Part shown: positions 1-6,587 of the stretch, piece by piece
How the letters are laid out: each line of letters opens with the position of its first letter
Position numbering within the stretch: the first letter of the stretch is position 1
Notes under the pieces: generated by a model
Databases searched by the model: none
What the model was told of the DNA's origin: nothing
Seen by the model: only the letters and a program-made list of their open reading frames with translations
Made by a program: the position numbers and the translations under genes
NCBI GenBank assembly: GCA_030605915.1
Contig: JAUWHM010000031.1
Coordinates: 1-9,934, forward strand
Reading direction: 5' to 3'
Origin: Nitrospirota bacterium
GTDB lineage: Bacteria; NPL-UPA2; JAGMAN01
Length of the DNA: 9,934 nt

Positions 1-768
1 ATAAACTTAAGACCGGTTAAGCTATATCCAGGCGTCTGGACTCCCCTTAAGGATAAGGGCCCTCAGGATATAGATTTCGTCGTGGTGAGAGAGAATACGG
101 AAGGACTTTATTTAGGAATGGGTGGCTTCGCCAGGAAAGGAACTGCAGATGAGATAGCGGTGCAGGAGATGGTTAGTACTAGAAAGGGAGTAGAACGCTG
201 TATTCGCTATGCCTTCCAGTTCGCTCGGGAAAGAAACAAAAGACGCAAACTCACGCTCTGTGATAAGGCCAATGTCCTGACCTATGCCCATGACCTGTGG
301 AGAAGAGTCTTCCAGGAGGTGGGGGAAGCGTATCCGGATATAGAAAAAGACTGTGCTTTCGTGGATGCGGTCTGTATGTGGATAGTGAAGAATCCAGAGT
401 GGTTCGATGTCATCGTTACCTGCAACATGTTTGGTGATATCATCACTGATTTAGGAGCTATGATTCAAGGAGGAATGGGAATCGCTGCCGGGGCAAACAT
501 AAATCCGGAAGGAACCTCTATGTTCGAACCAATTGGAGGCTCCGCTCCTAAGTATACTGGAAAGAATATCATTAATCCCCTGGCAGCCATCTCCGCTGTG
601 CAGATGATGCTTGAGCATTTAGGCGAGAAAAGTGGAGCTCAGTTAGCGGAGGAAGCCATCATAAAGGCCTGCCAGAAGGTAAAGAGCCTCTCAGCCGGAA
701 AGATGGGTTATACTACTTCGGAAGTTGGTGATATGGTGGCTGAGTTTGTGAGAGGTAAGGCGAAATGA
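1..768 (+). CDS. leuB: Isocitrate/isopropylmalate dehydrogenase family protein, probably 3-isopropylmalate dehydrogenase (5' end outside window)
   Basis: This is an oxidative decarboxylase of the beta-hydroxyacid dehydrogenase family; the likely reaction is NAD(P)-dependent 3-isopropylmalate to 2-oxoisocaproate in leucine synthesis. The frame is open from base 1, where it reads INLRPVKLYPG, so the GTG at 82 is internal; 255 residues are visible. Family motifs are clear: the substrate loop RENTEGLY, the catalytic lysine in DKANVL (visible residue 89), the metal-binding aspartates in MFGDIITDLG (about 146 and 150), and the cofactor loop GGSAPKYTGKN (179-189). RENTEGLY is closer to the isocitrate or homoisocitrate type than to the classical LeuB loop RELTGG. 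The cofactor loop has Lys-Tyr where E. coli isocitrate dehydrogenase has its NADP-selecting Lys344-Tyr345, and Gly replaces the usual His. The 4-bp ATGA overlap with asd favours an amino-acid biosynthetic role. Isocitrate or another malate-like substrate remains possible. The family is certain; the exact substrate is not. Confidence 0.85.
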   Translation: MNLRPVKLYPGVWTPLKDKGPQDIDFVVVRENTEGLYLGMGGFARKGTADEIAVQEMVSTRKGVERCIRYAFQFARERNKRRKLTLCDKANVLTYAHDLWRRVFQEVGEAYPDIEKDCAFVDAVCMWIVKNPEWFDVIVTCNMFGDIITDLGAMIQGGMGIAAGANINPEGTSMFEPIGGSAPKYTGKNIINPLAAISAVQMMLEHLGEKSGAQLAEEAIIKACQKVKSLSAGKMGYTTSEVGDMVAEFVRGKAK

Positions 769-1784
769 AGAAATTCAGTGTTGCTGTAGTGGGAATAGGA
801 GTAGTGGGAGCTGAGATAGTGAAGATTCTCAAGGAGAGGAATTTTCCCATAAGAGAGATGAAAATATTAGCAACCAGGGCGAGGACGGAGAAGATTGGTG
901 ATTGTGAGTATGAGATTGAACCCACAAAGATAGAATCCTTCCAGGATGTAGACATTGCCTTGTTTGCTGGAACTGAAGGAGCCAAAGGTGCCTCCAGGCA
1001 GTTTGGCTGGCAGGCAGTGGAGAATGGGGTAGTTGTTATTGATAATGGCGATGACTACCGTTTAGACCCAAGAGTGCCCCTGGTCATTCCAGAAGTAAAC
1101 CCTCATCACTTGAAGAATCACCGGGGGTTTGTCTCCAGCCCGAATTGCTCCACCATTCAGTTGGTCATGGCATTAGCTCCTCTTCATCGCCACTCTAAGA
1201 TAAAGAGACTAATCGTCTCCAGCTATCAGTCAGTATCGGGAACGGGAAAGGCCGCTATTAATGAACTTCAGTCCCAGACCATGGCAATTGTTAAAGGTAG
1301 GGAAGTTGAACGTGAGGTATATCCCCATCAGATCGCTTTCAATCTCTTCCCCGAGATTGGAAGTCTCAAGGAGGAGTTTCCTGGTTACTATGGTGAGGAA
1401 GTTAAGACGGCAAAGGAGACCAGAAAAATCTTAGATGAACCGCATTTGGCTATTTCAGCTACCTGCGTCCGGGTTCCCGTCCTCTTCGCTCACGCGGAGG
1501 CAGTCAATGTCCAGTTTGAGGAGAAGCTCTCACCTCGTGGAGCAAGGGAAATCTTAAATTCCTCCCCAGGCATCAAAGTGATTGACCAGCCCGAGAAGAG
1601 CCTCTACCCCACCCCCCTTGAGGTAGCCGGAAAGGACGATGTCTATGTAGGTAGAATTAGAGAGGATTCATCTACCTCCAATTGCCTCAACCTCTGGATA
1701 GTGGGAGATAACATCCGCAAGGGAGCGGCCCTGAACACTGTCCAGATCGCTGAAGAGATGATAAGACAGCGTCTCATCAGTTAA
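765..1784 (+). CDS. asd: Aspartate-semialdehyde dehydrogenase
   Basis: Cytoplasmic enzyme that reduces aspartyl-4-phosphate to aspartate semialdehyde with NADPH, the branch point for lysine/diaminopimelate, threonine and methionine. At 339 residues it has normal full length. An N-terminal Rossmann fold (about 4-30) carries the loop VVGIGVVGAE, a variant of the usual GATGxVG. The catalytic cysteine is Cys128 in SSPNCSTIQ. SGTGKAAINEL (158-168) and IAFNLFPEIG (190-199) are family signatures. RVPV with His243 in FAHAEAVN matches the substrate-binding/general-base segment. The C-terminal DNIRKGAALNTVQIAEE (315-331) is the strongly conserved family ending. The ATG at 765 overlaps the upstream TGA (ATGA) and has AGGTAAGG-like purine sequence before it, so translation is probably coupled to the dehydrogenase upstream. 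The gene ends 26 bp before the convergent gspE stop. The assignment is secure. Confidence 0.96.
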   Translation: MKKFSVAVVGIGVVGAEIVKILKERNFPIREMKILATRARTEKIGDCEYEIEPTKIESFQDVDIALFAGTEGAKGASRQFGWQAVENGVVVIDNGDDYRLDPRVPLVIPEVNPHHLKNHRGFVSSPNCSTIQLVMALAPLHRHSKIKRLIVSSYQSVSGTGKAAINELQSQTMAIVKGREVEREVYPHQIAFNLFPEIGSLKEEFPGYYGEEVKTAKETRKILDEPHLAISATCVRVPVLFAHAEAVNVQFEEKLSPRGAREILNSSPGIKVIDQPEKSLYPTPLEVAGKDDVYVGRIREDSSTSNCLNLWIVGDNIRKGAALNTVQIAEEMIRQRLIS

Positions 1785-1797
1785 TTATTATGCAGAT

Positions 1798-1811
1798 AGT
1801 TCATATGAACT
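1798..1811. repeat. 14-bp perfect palindrome between the convergent asd and gspE ends
   Basis: AGTTCATATGAACT reads identically on both strands and fills about half of the 26-bp gap between the asd stop and the gspE stop; its last base is the first + strand base of the gspE stop codon. It has no loop and no flanking T-run, so it does not look like an intrinsic terminator. It could be a protein-binding dyad or chance. Confidence 0.5.
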
Positions 1812-3517
1812 TAGATAATGTCGTCCTGGGTTACCCGCAAGACTTCCTCAATGGTGGTCAGTCCCTTTAGAACCTTATTGGCCCCGTCCTGCCTTAAGGT
1901 AGCCATTCCCTTCTCAATGGCCTTTTTCTTGATAGCATTAGCGTCAGCCCGGGAGAGGATGAGTTCCCTCACCTCTTCGCTCATCACGAGAAGCTCGTAC
2001 ATCCCTGTCCTTCCCCGGTATCCTGTCCCAAGGCAGTAATGGCAGCCCCTTCCTCGGTAGAGCACCCCTTCGGCGACCTGGCCAGGTTTTAGGCCAATCT
2101 CCCGCAGAGATTCTCCCTCTGGCTGATAGGTTTCCTTACACCGGGGGCATATGAGCCGCACTAAGCGCTGAGCGATGATGGCAATCACTGAGGAGGAGAC
2201 AAGATAGGGCTCGATCCCCATATCCAGCATCCTGGTTACGGCCCCGGAGGCATCATTTGTATGAAGGGTGCTGAAGACAAGATGTCCGGTAAGGGAAGCA
2301 TGAATGGCGATCTCAGCCGTCTCCAGGTCCCTTATTTCTCCAACCATAATTATATCTGGGTCCTGTCTGACGATGGACCGAAGCCCATTGGCAAAGGTCA
2401 AGCCGATCCTGGGTTTAACCTGTATCTGGCTTATTCCCTCTAATTGATATTCAATGGGGTCCTCAACCGTGATGATGTTCTTATCCGGAGAGTTTATTTT
2501 ATCAAGGGCCGCATAAAGGGTAGTTGTCTTCCCGCTTCCAGTCGGTCCGGTGACCAAAATTATTCCATGGGAACAGTGAATAAGACTATCTGCCTCTGGA
2601 AGTTTCTCCCGGGATATACCAAGTTCCTCCAGACCAAAGAAGAGAGTTTCTTTGTCTAAGAGGCGCATGACCACCCTTTCCCCGAAGGCAATAGGGATGG
2701 TGGAGACCCTGATATCTATCTGCCTGTCTCCTATCTTTATGGTAGCCCGTCCATCCTGAGGAAGCCGACGCTCAGCGATGTTCAGATTGGACATCACCTT
2801 GATGCGGGAGATGACTGCTTCCTGGTAATGTTTGGGGGGGGTGAGAGAATCATGCAGGATTCCATCTATGCGGTATCGGACTTTCAGTTCCTTCTCATAG
2901 GGCTGAATATGAATATCGCTGGCTCTCTCCTTCAAAGCCTGGAAGAGAACGAGGTTAACTAACTTTATGATAGGGGCTTTGTTGGCTAAATCAAGAAGGT
3001 CCTCCGGTTCCTCTCCCTGTCCGGTTGTGACTACCCTTATCTCCTCACCGTTCAGACTTTCAATCATCTCCTGAGGCGTCTCTGATTCAGAATGGTAGAA
3101 TCTGTTTATCGCTTTCAGGATTTCTTCTTCCCGGCTGATGACCAGTTGAACCTCACAGTCGAGGAGAACCCCGATCTCATCCACTGGATGGAGATTGAGG
3201 GGGTCGGAAGTTGCTACCGTGAGCAGGTTATTCTCTCTCCTTAAAGGAAAGATGTGATATTTTCGGACAAAGCTCAGGGGAATCTGGGAGACAAGAGATG
3301 GCTCTACCGCTCCATCATTTATTCTGTCAAGGTAGGGCAGGCTGAGCTGAGCGCTCAGGGTTTGGAGGAGTTCTTCCTCCTCAACATAGCCTGAGTGAAG
3401 GAGGGCTCGGTCCAGGCTCTGCCTGGTTTCACCCTGAAGCGTTAATGCCTCTTTTAGCTGCTCCTCGCTCAGAGAACCCCTCTCCAAAAGAATATCGCCC
3501 AGAGATTTCTTATTCAT
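1811..3517 (-). CDS. gspE: Type II secretion system assembly ATPase GspE
   Basis: Cytoplasmic hexameric ATPase that powers pseudopilus assembly. The 568 residues show an N-terminal MshEN/T2SSE-N region (about 1-140, starting SLGDILLERG) followed by the motor. Walker A is GPTGSGKT (324-331), the Asp box is ITVEDPIEY (349-357), Walker B lies in DPDIIMVGEIRD (386-397), and the His box is GHLVFSTLHTNDA (411-423). A zinc-binding tetracysteine is present as CPRC (457-460) and CHYC (492-495), the latter followed by GTGYRGRTGMYELL. The family includes PilB of type IV pili, and sequence alone does not fully separate the two; adjacent gspC and gspD decide for GspE. ATG 3517 lies 9 bp after the gspD stop and has no strong Shine-Dalgarno sequence, so translation probably depends on gspD. 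gspF does not follow; the operon ends here against asd. Confidence 0.94.
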   Translation of the reverse strand: MNKKSLGDILLERGSLSEEQLKEALTLQGETRQSLDRALLHSGYVEEEELLQTLSAQLSLPYLDRINDGAVEPSLVSQIPLSFVRKYHIFPLRRENNLLTVATSDPLNLHPVDEIGVLLDCEVQLVISREEEILKAINRFYHSESETPQEMIESLNGEEIRVVTTGQGEEPEDLLDLANKAPIIKLVNLVLFQALKERASDIHIQPYEKELKVRYRIDGILHDSLTPPKHYQEAVISRIKVMSNLNIAERRLPQDGRATIKIGDRQIDIRVSTIPIAFGERVVMRLLDKETLFFGLEELGISREKLPEADSLIHCSHGIILVTGPTGSGKTTTLYAALDKINSPDKNIITVEDPIEYQLEGISQIQVKPRIGLTFANGLRSIVRQDPDIIMVGEIRDLETAEIAIHASLTGHLVFSTLHTNDASGAVTRMLDMGIEPYLVSSSVIAIIAQRLVRLICPRCKETYQPEGESLREIGLKPGQVAEGVLYRGRGCHYCLGTGYRGRTGMYELLVMSEEVRELILSRADANAIKKKAIEKGMATLRQDGANKVLKGLTTIEEVLRVTQDDII

Positions 3518-3526
3518 TAATTTATG

Positions 3527-5383
3527 TTAATCCCGTGATTCCATAAATTTTTCCTGCTCTAAACTTTTTTCTCTCGTTATCTCCTGTGCCTCCTCTACGC
3601 TATCAATCACATGAGGAGTGATAAAGATTAAGAGATTTTTCTTTACAATGGTCTCTGCCGTCCTTCTAAAGAGCCATCTCAGGACAGGTATATCGCCCAG
3701 GAGGGGAACTTTGTGCACGGTCTTCGATTTATCATCCCGGGTCAGCCCTCCGATGACAACGGTGGAGCCATCCTCAACAGAGACCACCGTCTTTGTCTCC
3801 CGATGGATCGTCCTCGGATGGTCGGTAAGGGGACCTTTCAGCTCAGTAATCTTCCCCTCCAGCTCCAGGCGGACAAATCGCTTCTGGCTGATCTGTGGAG
3901 TGATCTTGAGATCAATTCCTACATCTTTATAATCCCATGTATGCACGAAGCTTGGCAGAGCTCCTGCCTCTACACCGACCTCTCTGGACTGCTTGACATA
4001 AGGAACAGTCTCCCCTATCTTAATGGTTGCTTCCTCATTATCTAAAGTGAGGAGGTGGGGGGTGGCTAAAATGTTGAAGTCCTCATCCTTACGGTAGGCC
4101 TGAATTATCCCGGCGGTGTTCCGATACTCGCCGGTCTTTCCCTTGATTATGCCGAGGGTCAGGCCAGACCCTGCGATGGGCTGTCCGGCAGCCAGACTTG
4201 CTAATGCTCCAGTGAAGGTCGTGCCTCCGAATCCTCGCACTTTCCCGTCGGCTGGCTCAAGTAAATTTTCTCCTGAGGCAAGTTCCACGCCCAGTTCCTG
4301 AGTTATGTCCATGCTCACCTCAGCAATGAGCATCTCTACCAGAACCTGTTTTCTCATAATGTCAAGTTTCTCGATGATGCTGCGGAACATAGCATGGTCC
4401 TCAGGAGAGGCAGTGATGATGAGAGCGTTAGTAGCCTTATCAGAAACAATGCTCGGCTTTATCTCGGCAGGGCCTCCCTTCTTGGGCTCCCTCCTGGCTG
4501 GCTGTTTGGCCAGGTTAGCTAAAACTTTGGCTAAGTCTCCTGAATCAGCATTCTCTAAGTAGTAAACATTGACCCTGGATAAGGCCGTGGGAGTTTCCTT
4601 ATCTAACTTCTCAATCAGTTCCTTTATATCCTTCATATCCTCAGCACTTGCTACCACGATCAGGCAGTTGGTTCTTTCCTCAGGTATCACCTTAAGAACC
4701 TTCTCAGGTACTTTTTTGCCCCGTTGGCGTCGTTCCAGGGTAGAAGTAAGAGTCGATACTAAGGCCCGGGCAAAGGCAAACTTTAAGGGAATGACCTCTC
4801 TCTCTATCCTCACCCCTTGGACATCAATCTCCTTAACTATCTTCAAGAGGCGCTGGATATTGGAGGAGGTCTCGGTGAGAATGAGGGTATTGGTGGGAAG
4901 ATGACTAACCATATTACTCGCCTTGGAAACTAAAGGGGCCAGTATGGCCTTCACCTGGTTGGCATCAGCATATTCCAGTGGAATTAGTTGAGTAACGATA
5001 ATATCTTCTGGCGATACCCTTTCTATCTCTTTCCCTACCTCTGTCCGGACTGCCTTCTGTTTTGCTTCCACCGAGCGGATAATCTTTACCATCTCCCCGG
5101 CTTGAACTAAACTGAAGCCGTGCATCTCAAGTATTGATTTAAAGACTGCGTAGGCTGCCTCCACCGGTATCTTGCTTGGGCAGATGATAGTCACCTGACC
5201 CTTTACTTTCGGGTCTACGATGAAGTTGGTTCCGGTAAGTTCACTGATGAATTTTATGACCAGGTTGATATCCACTTGATTGAAGTCTAGGGAGATGAAT
5301 TCTTTCTTCCCCTCCTCTCCTCCCCTAACTGCACCAATGAGGAGTAAGGAAAGAAGTAGAGTCAGGATAAACTTAGTTCTCAT
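3527..5383 (-). CDS. gspD: Type II secretion system secretin GspD
   Basis: Subunit of the outer-membrane channel through which folded substrates leave. The 618 residues begin with a signal peptide (charged MRTK, hydrophobic core 5-18; no lipobox Cys). Periplasmic domains follow in order: N0 (about 29-104), N1 (128-188), N2 (195-262, containing the NCLIVVAS core) and N3 (270-341, containing TNALIITAS). The C-terminal secretin domain (about 342-592) is recognised by VLVEMLIAEVSMD, ILATPHLLTLDNEEATI, YKDVGIDLKITPQI and the signature VPLLGDIPVLRWLFRR (559-574), ending in LLIFITPHVI. The last ~26 residues are charged and probably helical; no typical pilotin-binding S-domain is evident. ATG 5383 overlaps the gspC stop as ATGA, indicating coupling. 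An AAAGGG segment upstream lies in a short inverted repeat (TTAAAG/CTTTAA, 5384-5400) that could tune initiation. PilQ is an alternative family member, but the four N domains and the GspC neighbour support GspD. Confidence 0.95.
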   Translation of the reverse strand: MRTKFILTLLLSLLLIGAVRGGEEGKKEFISLDFNQVDINLVIKFISELTGTNFIVDPKVKGQVTIICPSKIPVEAAYAVFKSILEMHGFSLVQAGEMVKIIRSVEAKQKAVRTEVGKEIERVSPEDIIVTQLIPLEYADANQVKAILAPLVSKASNMVSHLPTNTLILTETSSNIQRLLKIVKEIDVQGVRIEREVIPLKFAFARALVSTLTSTLERRQRGKKVPEKVLKVIPEERTNCLIVVASAEDMKDIKELIEKLDKETPTALSRVNVYYLENADSGDLAKVLANLAKQPARREPKKGGPAEIKPSIVSDKATNALIITASPEDHAMFRSIIEKLDIMRKQVLVEMLIAEVSMDITQELGVELASGENLLEPADGKVRGFGGTTFTGALASLAAGQPIAGSGLTLGIIKGKTGEYRNTAGIIQAYRKDEDFNILATPHLLTLDNEEATIKIGETVPYVKQSREVGVEAGALPSFVHTWDYKDVGIDLKITPQISQKRFVRLELEGKITELKGPLTDHPRTIHRETKTVVSVEDGSTVVIGGLTRDDKSKTVHKVPLLGDIPVLRWLFRRTAETIVKKNLLIFITPHVIDSVEEAQEITREKSLEQEKFMESRD

Positions 5384-6363
5384 TTAAAGCTACCCTTTAA
5401 GCCCTTAATTTCGTAGATCAAAGTAACTGGCTGACCATCTCGCTCTACATTGACGATAACTACCGATTCTTTTTGAAGCATCTCATATACCTGGAAGGCA
5501 TTCTGAATGCTATTTATCTGGTAACCATTAACCTCCCTGACTATGTCTCCACGATGTAGCCCCATCCGCTCATAGATACTTCCCGCCTGGATCTCCATAG
5601 CCTGGAAACCCTCTAAGTGCCCATCTACAAAATAGGGTTTAATCTTTGCCCGATTCAGGACCTGGTTGGCTACACTGACTGCTTCGGTTAAATCAGGAAA
5701 GATTCCCGGGAGATTCTGCGGGTCAAGCTGGAGACTCTTCACAATCCTGCTGGCCGCTTCGGTGGCCCCAGCCATCTCCTTCTCGCCAAGGACCATCTGC
5801 CTGCTCGCAGAAGTCTGGGCTGTCTGGGAAACAGGGGATGCCTTTCCCTTCCCTCCCCAGGCCAGCATACCCTCCTCGTAACTCGCCAGGACCTCTTCAA
5901 CTCCTCCCCTTTCAATTACCACCTGATTTCTCTCGATCCTGACTATCTTAACTCCAGCCACCATATCACCCAACCGATAAAGCTCCTCCTTCTTACTGCT
6001 CAAATCCTCAATCACGGCATAAGAAAAGGAAGGGCTGCTGCCGCATATCGTGCCCTTGAGCCTCAGCCTGAGCTCGGTCCGGGGCAAGGCCTCTATCGGT
6101 CTTGCGGTTTCCTCCTCCAGGCGAGCTTCGTCAATGTCCGGAGAAGAAGGACGAGCGCCAAACAACTTTCTCTCGCCGATAATGGAGTAATGGCTCAGAG
6201 GTTTCGCCGGGTGCTTGATAATTGATGCGGGTATGAAATCGCCTATCTCCAATTGTCTCTGTGTGGCAACTCCGGATAGAGAACGAACTGTGCAAATTCC
6301 CATAACGATAAGAACCGCAACTAAAAAAATATCAACGGCTAAGAATACTCTCTTTATCATCAT
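5380..6363 (-). CDS. gspC: Type II secretion system inner-membrane connector GspC with C-terminal PDZ domain
   Basis: Bitopic inner-membrane protein linking the T2SS platform to the secretin and implicated in substrate recognition. The 327 residues hold a short cytoplasmic N-terminus, one membrane helix (about 7-28), and a linker containing SIIGERKLFGA (60-70), typical of the start of the periplasmic part. A homology-region (HR) beta domain spans about 94-160 (LRLKGTICG, SYAVIEDL, YRLGDMV, VVIERGGVEEVL). A Ser/Thr/Ala-rich linker (170-200) and a helical stretch precede a C-terminal PDZ domain (about 240-319) with YFVDGHLEGFQAMEI, AGSIYERMGLHRGDIV and VNGYQINS. ATG 6363 overlaps the stop of a 31-codon mini-ORF (TAATG); a second ATG follows at once. 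No clear Shine-Dalgarno sequence is present, so coupling to the mini-ORF is plausible. GspC is the least conserved Gsp protein, but architecture plus gspD/gspE make the call firm. Confidence 0.9.
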   Translation of the reverse strand: MMIKRVFLAVDIFLVAVLIVMGICTVRSLSGVATQRQLEIGDFIPASIIKHPAKPLSHYSIIGERKLFGARPSSPDIDEARLEEETARPIEALPRTELRLRLKGTICGSSPSFSYAVIEDLSSKKEELYRLGDMVAGVKIVRIERNQVVIERGGVEEVLASYEEGMLAWGGKGKASPVSQTAQTSASRQMVLGEKEMAGATEAASRIVKSLQLDPQNLPGIFPDLTEAVSVANQVLNRAKIKPYFVDGHLEGFQAMEIQAGSIYERMGLHRGDIVREVNGYQINSIQNAFQVYEMLQKESVVIVNVERDGQPVTLIYEIKGLKGSFK

Positions 6364-6458
6364 TAGAGTTCGTCCAGTAAAGGCATATCAGGTGATTCCG
6401 GATTAGGAATAAGTCTCCCGTTTTTAGAATCAATCCACTTTCTCTTCGTCCATAACAT
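6363..6458 (-). CDS. Possible 31-residue ORF coupled to gspC
   Basis: An ATG at 6458 opens a 31-codon frame whose TAA (6365-6363) shares a base with the gspC ATG, the TAATG arrangement of translational coupling. The peptide starts MLWTKRKWIDSKNG, continues with RLIPNPESPDMP and ends LLDEL. It is basic at the N-terminus, proline-rich and acidic at the C-terminus, without a membrane helix or signal peptide. I do not recognise it. The ribosome site is poor (GTGGA just upstream). It could be a small T2SS-associated protein, a leader peptide controlling gspC, the relic of a larger gene, or chance. The exact stop/start overlap, repeated at the next gene junctions, is the main reason to list it. Confidence 0.35.
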   Translation of the reverse strand: MLWTKRKWIDSKNGRLIPNPESPDMPLLDEL

Positions 6459-6481
6459 TCCACATCTTTACCTTAGTTACA

Positions 6482-6530
6482 GCGAAGCAGTACTGCCTGT
6501 GAAACGGCACTGCTTTGCGGTGTTTCACCG
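6482..6530 (-). repeat. Imperfect palindrome with alternative hairpins in the gspC leader
   Basis: Two arms, 6482-6497 (GCGAAGCAGTACTGCC) and 6506-6518 (GGCACTGCTTTGC), are reverse complements apart from one mismatch and a 3-nt bulge, around the 8-nt loop 6498-6505. A competing 7-bp pairing joins GTGAAAC (6499-6505) with GTTTCAC (6522-6528), and a small hairpin CGGTG-TTT-CACCG lies at 6518-6530. The pairings are mutually exclusive, as in an attenuator-like leader RNA, but a REP- or MITE-like mobile palindrome would look the same. In the gspC direction no U-run follows, so it is not a standard intrinsic terminator. It sits about 120 bp before gspC. Confidence 0.6.
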
Positions 6531-6587
6531 TAATGTTTTTCCCACCTTTTAATTCTCCTTATCTTCCAAAATGAAGCTGTGGACCTA

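Noticed and set aside
82..768. GTG at 82 as the true start of the dehydrogenase
   Set aside because: The frame is open back to base 1 and upstream codons (INLRPVKLYPG) match the family, so the gene enters from outside the window.
3618..4904. Several + strand open frames opposite gspD
   Set aside because: They lie wholly antisense to a well-conserved secretin, have no recognisable domains, and overlap one another.
5320..5383. Lipoprotein signal peptide on GspD
   Set aside because: The signal region (LLLIGAVRGGEE) contains no cysteine, so there is no lipobox.
6482..6540. Intrinsic terminator for the 714-residue protein gene
   Set aside because: In the direction of transcription (- strand) the hairpins are not followed by a U-run; the T5 run lies on the other side, serving only a + strand transcript for which there is no gene.
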